Part shown: in pieces, positions 1 to 11,049 of the stretch
How positions within the stretch are numbered: position 1 is the first letter of the stretch
Layout: each line of letters begins with the position of its first letter
NCBI GenBank assembly: GCA_015178975.1
Contig: WHVD01000176.1
Coordinates: 62,001-126,000, forward strand
DNA from: Hysterangium stoloniferum
Lineage: Eukaryota; Basidiomycota; Agaricomycetes; Hysterangiales; Hysterangiaceae
DNA length: 64,000 nucleotides
Direction: 5' to 3'
Position numbers and translations under genes: made by a program
Notes under the pieces: generated by a model
Database searches by the model: none
The model's input: only the letters and a program-made list of their open reading frames with translations
Told to the model about the DNA's origin: nothing

Positions 1-540
1 CCTACACTGCGATTTGGTAATATTTGATCCCATTGTTTACCATTTCCCATTGTTCCACCCCTTGTTCTGACTCCTATTGTTCTCATTCCATTATTCTCCA
101 CTTGTATATATTCTGTACATGTGGATTATAATATAGTAGTGGTTTCTTCCCCATCACTCATTCTAGTGTCTGTCTGCACCTGCAGCAGATACTAGTCTTA
201 CAATGTGCTGTTCTGCAAGTAAACAAATAGGGGAACTGGCAAGTTTGCTTTGTGAAATGCCACAGACTATTTTCCATCATGAAAATGACTCATATCATTC
301 TGGGCATCAATATCCAATTTCATCATCACTGTAGTGCAACATTCACATAGCCACTACTGCACTAAGTTCTGTCATCTCTATTCTCAGACCTGCTGTCTAC
401 CATGAACATACTGTCTTGCAAATGGAATTTATTGATAGTGTCTGTCTGCACTGATATCCAGTTACACTATAAGCTTAAATGCTCCAGATTATACTGTATA
501 TGCCTATCTTACAAATATTAAGATTTCACATTGTGGTTCA
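1..540. other. No gene recognised; AT-rich
   Basis: No convincing reading frame or element boundary was seen. A TATA-like run (about 108-115) followed by a stretch ending in TCTTACA near 205 looks faintly like the 3' part of an LTR, but no partner or target duplication is visible. Confidence 0.4.
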
Positions 541-1640
541 TCCTATGTAATACTGATATTTTGCTCTACTGGTCATCCTATGGGATCCTGAGACTTTGCT
601 CTCTTGGTCATCTTATAAGATCTCAATATTTAACTCTGTAGGTCATCCCATGGAATCTCAGGGTCTCTCCCTGTGGCTCATACCATAAACTCAATATTTA
701 AAAATGTTTTACTGAACCTATATACTGGAATTTCCATCAGTTAATGCACAAAATCTTAAGATGAGATAGTATATGGTCCACTGATACATTGACACCAATG
801 TGTGAACACCCCAACAATCTGCATATTATGTATTGTGTATATACCTACAGATCTCAGGAATCATTGCTGTGTGAGCACCCCTATAATCTGTATATCAGGG
901 ACTGTGTATCCATCCTAGGAATCTCAGAAATGACCTCTGTGTCAGAAACTCTGTAACGTGCATACCATGTTTCCTGTGGCTCCCCTAGGATTCTCAGGAC
1001 TCACTGCTGTGTGAGCAGTCCTATAATGTGCATATCATGGACTGTGTATCTACCTAAAGAGCTCATGAATCACCTCTGTGTGAGCCATTTTGTATTATGT
1101 ATATAAAGTGCTGTGTGAGGACCCTAGGAATCTTAAGAATTAATACTGTGTGATCATCCCTATAATTATATTTAAGTGTTTATCTGAGAATCTCAGGAAC
1201 CACTGTTTCACACGTACCCTATAATCTGCATATCATAGACTGTGTGTCTCACCTATGAATCACAGGAATCATCCCCTGTGAATATGCCTAGACTCTATGT
1301 ACTGTGTATCTATCCTAATAATCTCATTAATTACTGCTGTATGAGAACTCCTATAATCTGGATACCATGCCTTGTGTGCTTTCTCTAAGAACCTCAGCAA
1401 TGTGCACTGTGGGAACATCCCTTTATACTAACCCATTTCCATCAGTTTAATGCACAGAATCCTACATAAGATCACATGTAGTACATGGCCCATAGGCTGT
1501 ATAGGTCAATCTTACAAATCTCAGGATTTTCCTTTGTATTATATTCTTAAGAATCTCGAGATTATGCTATATGTATGTATCAAGTTTATAAATCTCAAGG
1601 TTTCACCCTGTGGATCATCCTCAAGAATCTGAAGATTTTA
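540..1640. repeat. Degenerate tandem satellite, about 62-75 bp period
   Basis: A core resembling GAATCTCAGG, followed by CTGTGTGAGCA, CCTATAATCTGCAT and ACTGTGTATCTA, recurs with drift. The GAATCTCAGG-like word lies near 850, 919, 990, 1065, 1128, 1190, 1254, 1320 and 1389, which gives spacings of 62-75 bp. There is no coding potential. It abuts the copia remnant starting near 1655. It reads as an old, diverged tandem array. Confidence 0.7.
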
Positions 1641-1654
1641 ATCTGGGTGACGAC

Positions 1655-2535
1655 GCTGCGATTGACTATGAATTGGAAACAATTGAAGAAATCATCAATA
1701 AATTGTGACAAATTGAAATAAGAAAAGCGGTTAGCCCATGCTCTCAGAAGGTTCAGCATTTGCTGCAAGGAGAGGCAGGTACACATTCAGGTCCCCACAA
1801 CGTGCATGCGATGTTGTACGAGGAATGGGAAATAAATGGCTAAAAGCTGTATATGATTTTATGTCAAGGAACTCAATTGAACGTGTTCGGATTATGACAA
1901 TGTAGTATTTTTCAAGTTGTAGGAAGATGGAATTTGTGCTGTAATAGGTCTCTGGGTCGACGATGCCACATCAGTGGAAGATAAAGATCAACTTCTACTA
2001 GAGCTAGAAAAGGCATTTAATGAACGATTTGGATTTTCGAGGGAAAGTGAAGTGCACTGGATTTGGATTTTCTGAACGAGTATCTGGAGTGACGCGAAAT
2101 TTAAATCAGTTTATATCTCGCTATATCGAAAATATCGCGGGAAAATGCACCATACTGAATTCTAAATCAACACGATCTCCTATCCCACCTGGAATCGATT
2201 ATAGTTCCATCACATGGCCAGAGAATAGTGAGGAAAAAGAAGAAACAACTAACCTGCCCTATCGAGAGCTTATTAAAAGTCTCATGTTCGCAGCTGTCCT
2301 ATCGGGTCCTGATATCACCTATTCGGTCAATAAACTATCTCAGTATCCATCTAATCCTGTTCTTACACATTGGACAAATGAATATCTGTTTACGACTAGA
2401 GAGCAAGAATTATGTGTAGGAGTAGGAGGTTTATGCAAACATAGATATTCAGATCGCCATTTTGCTGGGGAGACTGAGGATAGGCGATTGATGGGAGGAT
2501 ACATATTCTTTCTTGGATCGGGCCGTCATCCATAA
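1655..2535 (+). pseudogene. Ty1/copia RT/RNase H remnant (unit A)
   Basis: Fragments of a Ty1/copia polymerase. The stretch 1790-2030, read across frames, gives the end of the RT palm with a WVDDATS motif (the YVDD-type catalytic box). It continues through LLELEKAFNERFGF to a clear copia C-terminal block at 2240-2500, with PYRELIKSLMFAA, PDITYSVNKLSQY and YSD.HFAGETEDRR, the start of copia RNase H. Several frameshifts and stops separate the pieces, so it is dead. It joins directly to the LTR at 2540, so most of RNase H is missing. Homologous remnants lie at 11570-11830, 13300-13642, 19985-20610, 29152-30350 and 60117-60755, each next to a gene X copy. Confidence 0.85.
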
Positions 2536-2539
2536 AAAT

Positions 2540-3133
2540 TGTCATAGGGGATATGAATCGTGATAATGTGAGATATATGAGTAACGATAATATGTATAGG
2601 CTGTGAAAATATGGAAAATAAGGATAGTGATTAATATGGAAGAAAACATGACATCATTGAAGTCCCTCAGATCATGGTGTCCTTGTAAATGAAATGGGTG
2701 GACAAGTTCTGAAAAGGTCAAATTTTATAAACAACACAGGATGAGCTGCCCACCAAATGCACATTGGCAGGAAAGAGAAGCTGGCGTAATTACTTTTTTC
2801 ATCTGGCGTCGTCATAAGCTTGCTTACTCCTCCTTTTCCTTCTTTACTCTTAATGGAAGTGTAGCCCAATCTATTTATTTTTTAATAAAAGGAATGAAGA
2901 GTGAAAGTCGAGGATGGTGGAGCCCAACTCGGCCGCACCAGTCGATACGTCGGTAGATGGATAGACAGAAAAGGCTCCCTCCCCTGATGTTTTCATGAAC
3001 ACGAAGTACAAATTCCTTGTCGATATGCACATAAATCTTCAGATAAAGTGACCAAACCAGTTTTGTACATACCACAGCTTTTCTCTTTTTCAGTTTATTT
3101 ATGATAACTAATCTATTATTTTCCGTATTTACA
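2540..3133 (+). repeat. Copia LTR (unit A)
   Basis: Starts TGTCATAGGGGATA just after the copia remnant and probably ends ...GTATTTACA. The TG...CA ends and the position after RNase H suggest a 3' LTR. Copies lie at 13643-13941, 20611-21143 (+), 28667-29151, 53626-54200 and 59302-60116 (-). The 3' boundary is inferred from the TG...CA rule only; no 5' LTR or target duplication was found. Confidence 0.6.
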
Positions 3134-3350
3134 GTCATAACTCTATCGTATAATATTTATGGTACTTGGCGTTTAAAGGCCATCTTTGGAGGCGGGGCTT
3201 TTTCCAGTGACTTAGTAGACCAGTGTTAATTGGCAATTTGAACTACATTCAAAGCGGTGTCTCACAAACATAGAAAAAGCCAGATGAACCTTGTCGACGG
3301 TTCTCTTTCGATTCTCGTGACACGCCTCTTGTCTATACCTCACGCTCCCC
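3134..3350 (+). promoter_or_regulatory. Gene X promoter/leader (copy A)
   Basis: About 215 bp between the copia LTR and the gene X start, strongly conserved in all copies. It contains a TATA-like TATAATATTTATGG, the block GGAGGCGGGG, and a pyrimidine-rich leader (CTCACGCTCCCC) ending at the ATG, as is common in basidiomycete genes. Promoter function is inferred from position and conservation. Confidence 0.5.
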
Positions 3351-4489
3351 ATGTCCGACCACGAGGTAGTACTGAGTCACCCTGACCAGGTCGAAGTGCT
3401 GCCCCCATTGATCTCGCCTGCTGCCCTGGAATATCAACGGATCGCAGTCCTCGAAAGTCTTTTTCAGGATATACTCCAGAGACAATGGGCGTGTAATAGA
3501 GAGGATCACAACCTTGTTACCACAGACCAGGCCATGACGACCATATATCGATCAGCCAGGACGCACTTCATTAATGGGTTCAGCAACGGGTATGTGAATA
3601 TTTTGAATCGAGGATCAACTCCCATGTTTCGGACTTTTACTTCCGTTTAGTGCCGTGAATTTGCAACTTGCGTAGAACCGCCGCAAGCCTTGTTCGATTC
3701 ATCAAGTGTTGAGCAAGGCATGGCCGACTATGAAAGAGATGCCATGACTAGGTGGTTGGCACCCGTTATTTATAATCCAACGGAAGTCGAAGTCAGCCCC
3801 GGTTATTTTTGCGGGCTGGAATTAGAGCAGATCGGGACGAAGCTGTTGTACGGCACTAAGATTTCCATTTTGGTTGGAAAGTTCTTCTACTACACGCGAC
3901 GTGTGAAGGAGTACGGGAGAGTTGCCGACAGGCTCCGTGACATGGATGAAGAAACGCATAAGGAAACTCGCGATAGACTGCTTAACAAACAGCTAACTGT
4001 GCGGCAATTGAGCAGAATCGTTAAAAAGGGGGTGGATCTCTTCAGGCATATTCGCTTCTGATGATGGCCATTAATTGCATGCTGAAATCATTTTAATGAA
4101 GACCATCTTACCCGCGGAAAATCCGATATCGGGGTAATTGGCTTCTCGTACATACGTATGTCGCCTTTAGACCACGGCTTGGCACCAGCGAGGAAGCGAA
4201 GAAGTGCAGAATCATACTGGACATGGCAGGAGTAATCAATTTCATCACGTTTGTCGAGGAGGAGCCAGCTGAAATGGTTCCTATGCTGTACACTGCCCCG
4301 GTCGGTTCGCAACTTCCTGGGGACTGCTATGCTGTCGCCTCGATATTCATATCAAACCTTGGCGAATACCTCTGTAACCCGTCGGCTGCCACCCTTACCA
4401 CTTTACTATATTCTAATATTACTGACGATTTCTCCTCCATCATCAGGGAGGCACATGAAGCACAGCGCCTGTCACATAAGGACGTTTTC
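3351..4489 (+). pseudogene. Gene X copy A, unknown five-exon family, 3' part lost
   Basis: The family is not recognised. Exon 1 starts with MSDHEVVLSHPDQVEVLPP (3351 to about 3589). A GTATGT...TTTAG intron runs 3590-3650. Exon 2 (3651 to about 4061) carries the family's best conserved block, PGYFCGLELEQIGTKLLYGT here, and ends KQLTVRQLSRIVKKGVDL. Exon 3 (from about 4171, after a CTTTAG acceptor) contains a conserved LYTAPVGSQLPGDCYAVASI block. A one-base loss near 3505 shifts exon 1 off the frame other copies keep (GLCYHRPGHDDH). Exon 3 stops at about 4489, where the minisatellite begins; exons 4 and 5 are absent. No signal peptide or membrane segment is evident. Confidence 0.75.
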
Positions 4490-5230
4490 GAATAGTGACA
4501 CAGAGGTTTTTGAATGGGGATGACATTTTATAACGGCGATAAAGAGGTTTTTGAACAGCGATGAGACACTCAAGGATGGTGACAAAGACGTTTTCAAACA
4601 GCGGATGACGTTTATGAGTGACGATGAAGAGGTTTTGGAATGGCGATTACCACCGGGGACGCCCGCTTTGAAGACTGGGACTGGCGAAGACATTTTCGAA
4701 TGGCAATGAAGAGATTTTTGAATAGCAATCACATTTGTGAACAGCGACGAAGAGGTTTTGAATGGCGACGAAGAAGTTTTTGAACAGTGATCAAGTTTAA
4801 AAACGATGATGAAGAGATTTTTGAACGGCGACAAAGAAGTTTTCGAACAGCGATCAAGTTTATGAACGGCGATGAAGAGTGTTTTGAATGGCGACGAAGA
4901 CGTTTGATCGGTATTTTGAACGGCGACGAAGGCATTTTGATCGGCATTTTGAACGTCGACAACAATAACGTTTGTCAATGGTGAAACAGTGAAGAAGACC
5001 ATTTTGATTAGTGTCCGCGATGAAGATGTTTGATCGGTATTTTGAACGCCGATGACAATAGTGTTTGCCAATGGTGAAATGGCGAAGAAGACCATTTTGA
5101 TTGGTGTTTTGAACGGCGACGAAGACGTTTGATCGGCATTTTGAACAGCGACGACAATAACGTTTGCCAACGGTGAAACGGCGAAGAAGACCATTTTGAT
5201 TAGTGTTTTGAATGGCGAGGAAGACGTCCC
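4490..5230. repeat. Minisatellite, 21-24-bp unit with about 95-bp higher order
   Basis: A unit like GTTTTTGAATGGCGACGAAGA repeats with variation throughout. Toward the right it becomes a longer period: the word GAAGAAGACC recurs at 4991, 5084 and 5183 (93 and 99 bp apart). The 256-codon open frame on the minus strand (4472-5242) is a by-product of this repetition, not a gene. The array replaces the 3' half of gene X copy A. Confidence 0.85.
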
Positions 5231-5860
5231 CTCCAATGCCAAAGGTTGGTTGGTTTCCTAGTAGTGTTGAAGAATAAGTGAAAGGAATGAATGGTCGACT
5301 GAATTGAGACCCACCTTTTTTCTTGATTCACTGATTCCTTCAGAGTACTGCAGTGAAATGAATAGAATCAAAGATGGACAAAGATACTTTACATTTCCTA
5401 CCCTCATCCTGCCCACCACTCCTGGAATGCCTCTGTCACATGAACACATTAACCACCTTAAACCAACCATTCATGCCGAGAGGCCAAAGAATGCACAACA
5501 CGACATCAGACTACTGCTTAACTGGCCCGAATGAGAATGAGCGGTGGTAGAAAAAAAAGGGGTGAGTGTGGTGCATTTACTTGGTGCTGCTGAGTGAGGC
5601 CATGGGTTCCTATTGCATGTTGAAGTCAGGATTGTGAGGCTGCCTGCATACCCAACAGTACCAATACTATTGCTGGTGAGATATGAAGGTAGCTTTGAAT
5701 TACAAGTGTACTCACTGAGGACGACTCACTGCATATGCAAGAGAAGATCACTTGCAAGTTGTTATAGTATCCTCCTATTAAGAGGGGATATGGCGATGTG
5801 GGGGTACAAGACACTATGTCACACCACATCGATGCCAAGTTGATGTCTTAGGTAATGTGT
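5231..5860. other. No gene recognised
   Basis: Unique-looking sequence with only short overlapping frames on both strands. No family, intron pattern or repeat was recognised. Confidence 0.4.
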
Positions 5861-5879
5861 CACAACTTACCATCGATTC

Positions 5880-6070
5880 GTTAGGCTGCCAGGCATCTGT
5901 GCAGACCCGATCAGACTGCGCGATCCTGGGCAGGTCCGTGCAGAGCCCGGCCGGCCTGATATCTTGGCTGCACCAGGCACGACCAGTCTGCTGGCCGACA
6001 GGCCTGATTAGGATTTTCGGATTTTTCCGACATGAGAAATTTTCTTTCTCATAAAGTTTTTCGTGAAAGC
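5880..6070 (+). repeat. Fragment of the composite-unit tail
   Basis: Contains GGCCTGATTAGGATTTTCGG followed by ATTTTTCCGACA, matching the tail downstream of gene X copies (about 7745, 16160 reversed, 26065, 31165, 56610). The GC-rich stretch before it (CAGACCCGATCAGACTGCGC) resembles 30980-31090 read in reverse. It may be the remaining end of unit A. Confidence 0.6.
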
Positions 6071-6271
6071 CGGGATTTGGCGCAGGCCTACCGACAGATG
6101 CTGGAGGTAAATTGCTTGCAGGTCAATTTTTTCTTGAAATCTTCTTGTCCCTTCTCAGCATTGCTGAAAGAGGTTGATTTCTAGGTTTTTTCCGTGTTTC
6201 AATGGGATGCACAGGACTGATTCATATGGTCGTGAAATTACTGCTGCGTGACTGGATACCCTCAAATTTCT

Positions 6272-6279
6272 GATATAAA
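6272..6279 (+). promoter_or_regulatory. TATA box of small secreted protein gene
   Basis: GATATAAA lies 65-72 bp upstream of the ATG at 6344, followed by a CT-rich leader. Good position for a fungal TATA element. Confidence 0.5.
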
Positions 6280-6343
6280 GGTCAACATCCCCTCCTACAA
6301 ATTCCAGCTTCCAATTTCTCAATTAAGATCATCGTCATAACTA

Positions 6344-6616
6344 ATGGCCTCTTTTACCAAAATTTTCACTCTCGTGGCCCTACTCTCCTTCGTCTCTGCG
6401 ACTCCTGTCGCTAACGCCCCGAGTTGCTATCCGCTGCCACTTTGTGCTCTCGTGGTATGTTATCCATTATCGGTGTTAGAGGATTTAAGCTCACTGAGGT
6501 TCGTCAAGGCAAGGAATGCTGTCCCAATAAGGTCGCGTCCGCATCCACCTCCGACCGCCTCTCCAGGTAAATCCCTTATCAACCATTTGAGAGACTCACT
6601 TAGCTCACCTAGTTAA
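6344..6616 (+). CDS. Probable small cysteine-containing secreted protein
   Basis: The open frame begins MASFTKIFTLVALLSFVSAT, a textbook secretion signal (basic n-region, hydrophobic core, small residues before a likely cleavage near residue 20-24). Unspliced it encodes 90 codons with a low-complexity end. A spliced model looks better: exon 1 6344-6454, intron 6455-6498 (GTATGT...ACTGAG, with CTCAC as branch site), exon 2 6499-6566 carrying a KECCPNK segment, intron 6567-6612 (GTAAAT...CCTAG), then a last codon and stop at 6613-6616. This gives about 60 residues with at least four cysteines. The introns are short (44-46 bp) and unproven. The family is not recognised; hydrophobin is unlikely because the eight-cysteine pattern is missing. 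It lies between repeats and could be a small secreted effector-like protein. Confidence 0.5.
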   Translation: MASFTKIFTLVALLSFVSATPVANAPSCYPLPLCALVVCYPLSVLEDLSSLRFVKARNAVPIRSRPHPPPTASPGKSLINHLRDSLSSPS

Positions 6617-6619
6617 AGC

Positions 6620-7740
6620 GAGTAGTTCGCTTTGCTTCTCAGAAGGTCGTATGATCATCCGTATGATCATCCATCATACCTTGAACTTTTTCTTCTTGTT
6701 ATTTTGTTATCCCCTTCATAAGAGCGTTTCACCCTTGTCCCTCAGGCTTTTCTTCACACACCCATGTTACCTAGTTACCTTGAAAATTAGACTAGGGAAT
6801 CAGGAATAAATATTCATTGCACAACCCACTTCTGACTGGTTTCGCTTGACAGTGGCATTACATGTGATGCGAATACGTTGAGTGGGAAGCCTGCATACAA
6901 GGTTGCGTCAATGTGCGCGTGAGACATCAACTACAGCGCCGCAGTCTCATCGGGAGGTAGTCTTAGACCATCAGGCTCGGGATACTACGTTTCGTCAAGG
7001 TATGAACTAGTTCAAGAATCAGATATAACCGTTCGTTTTCCTTATCTGTGAGACATAATTCATCACGGATAGAAAGCACAATGTCAAACCGGCCATCTTG
7101 CTACTCCACAGTAGGAACCAAAACTCAATTCAACCGCAACGCACACTTCGAAATGGTCCCATAAACGTACCCCAATATCATTGCCCCATAAATCAAGCGT
7201 CCTCAGAGCCCCATACCTATTCAGCCTCAAGAGGTAACACGGGCATAATGAAGTGCAACTTATATTACAGAGCCAAACACCTGCCCTGACGACGTCGGTG
7301 AATGCCCATATTGCATACTTCGTGTAGAGTCTGGTCATTAATATTTGAAGGGTAGACTTATGTCTCTTCGGAGCCGCCACGAAAAATGTAAATGATCCCG
7401 TTCATTGGTGAGGGCTAAAGTGGGATGTCAGTGTTGGGAAAGATAGCTAGTGAAACGGTCATGTGCTTAACGGTGAGGGGATGCAACAGCAAGTAATATA
7501 TGACGATATATGATGAGAACAATGCGTTGAAGGACAGAGGAATACGGAAGGATCGAGATGGGGCAAAGAACAACCTCAAAATAAATGTAATGGCTCACAG
7601 ATGCTTTACACATGAAATGACGCCCTAGGCACTGGGATTACCCCACTCCACAATTTTTTTGGATCCTTAATAAAGGCTTATTTTATATACACTGCAACCA
7701 TTTGTTGGACTTCAAAGATTTAAAGATCCAAAAAGGTGGC
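6620..7740. other. No gene recognised; small repeat at 7620-7700
   Basis: Only short frames. The segment near 7630-7700 (GGGATTACCCCACTCC, GGATCCTTAATAAAGG, ATTTTATATACACT) is a diverged copy of 11355-11425 and probably belongs to another dispersed repeat. Confidence 0.4.
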
Positions 7741-7984
7741 AGAGTATTTTCGGATTTTTCCGATACTTCTACCGAACGGAACGCTCGAAAAGGTGCTTGT
7801 TGTTAAAGAACAGGTTTAAGAAGGCAAATTTCGAATCATAGGGGTAGCAACCTTAAACCATCGTTTGAGCACTTTAAGGACTGAGCAAATCATCCTGCGG
7901 ATATCATACTTTGCGTTACTCTTCTAAAAATTTTAAATCGTTCAAAATACATTCAGGCAATGAGTAAATGTGTTAGACGTATGG

Positions 7985-8640
7985 AACAGTCTAGTCACAC
8001 GCCCGTCCGTGTTTCTGCCAAGAGGGATAAGTCATTTATGTTAGAACTTGGTGAGACCCCGACAAATGGAGTCGCAAGCAGACAGAGGAGGATTGTACTT
8101 CGTACATCAAGTCAGCACTAATATCTCCTCTCCGGGGATGTATACCACCGTCTCAAAAATGCCCAGTAAGTCGTGAAGGGCACAGATTGCGGTATCCGCT
8201 CGCACTGCCGTGCATGTAATTTCGGGTTTGGAGATTGTGAAATTAACGACGATGAGCCCCTAATTAGCCTCCAGGAGCCATAAAACACTGAAATATCTGA
8301 TTTCGGGCGCTGAATTAGTAGTCTGATAACCGAATAATGTTGAGGCGACAGGTCCGGGATGGTGTAACTGTGGACTCACTGCAGCATTTTAACCCCGATG
8401 GAAAGAATGATATTAATTCGATCAATGTTTTCTGCCAGCAATGTGACATCCTTAAATAATGTATAGAGTCTACCTAGAATGCATAGATAACCGATATAGC
8501 GAGAAGAGTCGGTACACGCAAATGAATTGATCTTGGTCCCTAGAATATCAAGCGCGATATCCAATAGAGTTTCATAAATTCTGCGGAGCCAAGGATCCTG
8601 TGTGAAACAGCGAGAGAAAATCCCCATTTGCATGTACCTT
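7985..8640 (-). pseudogene. Gene X copy B' (exons 4-5 only)
   Basis: Minus-strand remnants of gene X exon 5 (about 7985-8330: degraded, with the region matching the conserved EPEI and CTAVRAD motifs) and exon 4 (8376-8640: DPWLRRIYETLLDIALDILG, then the LLAENIDRINIILSIGVKMLQ-type end). It is truncated at its 5' side at about 8640, where a short dispersed sequence takes over. The 3' flank continues to the unit tail motif near 7745. Stops and frameshifts make it non-functional. Confidence 0.75.
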
Positions 8641-8644
8641 GTAA

Positions 8645-8756
8645 TGAAAAAAAAATGAAAAATGGATATCAAAGTCAAAGGCGACAAATGTAAGTATAAC
8701 TCACTCCTTAAGAGGATCGTGGAAGAACTCATAATTTCTCAGGTTGCCATAAGATT
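8645..8756 (-). repeat. Short dispersed repeat at truncation point (1)
   Basis: Contains ATCAAAGTCAAAGGCGAC, ATAACTCACTCCTTAAGAGG and GAACTCATAATTTCTCAGG. A near copy lies at 10325-10425. Each sits at the 5' truncation point of a minus-strand gene X copy. Confidence 0.65.
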
Positions 8757-8994
8757 TTTTTGAATTCGAAAGGTTTATTCCCCAACGATGGATTATCTAA
8801 GTGTGCTGTAGGAGAACACGTGCAAGAAGGGGAGACTTGAGGTTATAGGAGCGGCAATCACTCCCTTAAACCATCCTTTGAGCCCTTTAAAGAACTATGG
8901 AGATCATCGTTCGGATATCATACTTTGTGTCACTCTTCCAAGAATATAAACTAGGTCGAGCATCATTTATGGAAGGAGTAAGTAGGTTAATCGT

Positions 8995-10195
8995 GTGGAG
9001 CAGTCATACGCCCCTCCGTGCTTCTTCAAGAGGGATAAGTAGTTTGTGTTAGAACTTGCTGAGACCCCGACAAATGGAGTCGCAAGCAGACAGAGGAGCG
9101 AATGAATGTTGTGTATCAAACCCTCAAGAGCGTCGCCAATCTCTCCTCCCCAGGCATGTAGACAATCCTCTCAGAAATTCCAGGAAATGGTGGAGAGCAG
9201 GGATTGGGCTATCCTCTCGCACTGCCGTACACGCAATTTCGGGTTCTGGAGACTGTGAAATTAACGATGATGAGCCCCTTATTAGCATCGAGGCGCCATC
9301 AAACAATGAAGTGGTTGGTTTTGGGTTCTGAATAGCATTCTGATTGCCGAACCATTTTCAGACGACATGCGATGGTGTAACTGTGGACTCACTGCAGCAG
9401 TTTAATCCCGATGGAAACTATAACATTAATTCGATCAATTCTTTCTGTCAGCAATGCAGGAAAAAATCGATATCTGCTGGCGAATCAGTTCCATGTGTTC
9501 AGGTTGGTTTGGATCGTATCTGCATATTTCTCATTTCAGCTATTCTCCAACAAGAGGAACGGTAAAACTTACGACCTCATCTATAATTTGAAATAGTTTT
9601 TAATCGCATTGAGATCCTCATGTGATAGACCCCGTGCGTCATGCACTTCCTTGATAATGGCGGAGAAACTGTCAGTAATAATACAATATCTAAAGTAGTG
9701 AGGGTGGTGGCCGATGGGGTACAGAGATATTCGCCAAGATGTGATATCGAGGCGACAGCATAGCAGTCACCAGGAAGTTACGACCTGACCAGGGCAGTGT
9801 AGAGCATAGGAACCATTTTACCTGGCGCATCCTCAGTATCCACCATGAAATCGATTACATGCGCCATCTCTACTAGACTCTGCCGATCTTCGCTTCTTCG
9901 CTAGTACCAAATCGGGATGTAAAGGCGCTATAGGTCTTCGTGAGACGGCATTTCGCCCGATATCGGATATTACGCGGGTAAGATGGTCTTCATTAAAATG
10001 ATTTCAGCATGCAATGAATGGCCTTCATCAGAAGCGAACATACCTCAAGAGATCCACCCCCTCTTTAACCATTACTTCGAGCGTGTACATCAGCCTTCGG
10101 GCAACTCTTTGGTACTTGGTCACACGTTGCGTGTATAACAAGTACTTTCCAACCACAATGAACACCTTAATGCCGTACAGTAGCCTGGGGTAAAT
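8995..10195 (-). pseudogene. Gene X copy B (exons 2 partial to 5)
   Basis: Minus-strand copy truncated within exon 2. From the 5' side: exon 2 remnant (about 10030-10190), exon 3 (about 9550-9960, with SQLPGDCYAVASI recognisable on reverse translation), exon 4 shortened (about 9380-9540) and exon 5 (about 8995-9330), where FDGASMLIRGSSSLISQSPE is well preserved at 9250-9306. The intron before exon 5 still has the GTGAGT donor near 9393. Several frameshifts. The 3' flank (8765-8990) matches other units (GTTTATTCCCCA). Confidence 0.75.
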
Positions 10196-10324
10196 GGAAG
10201 GGTAAGGAAATGACGTCTTCGAAAAAACATTATGGGTGCACGATGGGTAAAAGGAACTAAAAGACCAAGAGGGAATGTGGGGACTGATCTACCACTTAAA
10301 TTTACAACACCCTACTTGGAATTT

Positions 10325-10425
10325 AAGAAAAAAGAAAAAGGACATCAAAGTCGAAGCGGCAGATATAAGAATAACTCACTCCTTAAAAGGATCGTAAAAG
10401 AACTCATATTTTCTCAGGTTGACTT
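10325..10425 (-). repeat. Short dispersed repeat at truncation point (2)
   Basis: Matches 8645-8756: GACATCAAAGTCGAAGCGGC, AATAACTCACTCCTTAAAAG, GAACTCATATTTTCTCAGG. Adjoins the truncated exon 2 of gene X copy B. Confidence 0.65.
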
Positions 10426-10439
10426 TCCCCTCCGAACGT

Positions 10440-10920
10440 CAAGCTAGGGGCATCCTCCAGCCAACGATTGACGTGTCAACTCAACGCAAGAACCGTACTT
10501 CATCACTTGTTTCAACACTGCAATAATCATAAAGCGCATTTGATGTTGGTTGCATTTATAGGGCTTAGAGGTAAGGGTGTCGTTGCCCTAGTCTCCCAAC
10601 CATACACGTTCCCACCCCACTACGAGGCGCTACATCGGGATATGCCGTGCATGGTTCGGTTCACAGCAGCGGGGATAGGACGGAAGGCAATGGTGCAGGG
10701 GTGGTATTATACTACCAAAAAGTACAGTGGCCAGTACAGCGGGAATTGGAGATAGGGGAAAACGGGTTGATTATACGTTCTTGGAGAGACCTTTCATGTT
10801 CTCTGTCTTTTTACGTTATTATTGACCTCAATTATACCCAAAAGATTATTCATGTGTCCTTTGGCTGTCCTGTAAAGAAGAAGAGAACGCGTTAGTCAAC
10901 CCAATTAAAGCCAAAAGATG
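10440..10920 (+). repeat. Dispersed repeat R2 (copy 1)
   Basis: Shares order and words with 24170-24560: GGATAGGACGGAAGGCAATG, TACAGCGGGAATTGGA, GGTTGATTATACGTTCTTG and TCCTGTAAAGAA, then a CATTA.TCAACCCAAT-type end. No protein frame is conserved between the copies, so it is probably non-coding or long dead. Confidence 0.6.
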
Positions 10921-11049
10921 GGGGAAAAGGGCATAATTTTGACCTGCAGCGGGTGTCTGCCACTGGAATGAAGAAAGTCTGGGTCCCGCTTTCTATGCGC
11001 CGTCAACACCAGCTCATGAGGGTCGTAGTCGACAAGGTACAAATACTGT

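Noticed and set aside
4472..5242. Open frame of 256 codons on the minus strand
   Set aside because: It lies wholly in a minisatellite; the reading frame is a by-product of the repeat unit, and the product is a low-complexity repetition.
6344..6616. Hydrophobin
   Set aside because: The eight-cysteine spacing with two CC doublets is not present; only one CC pair appears after splicing.
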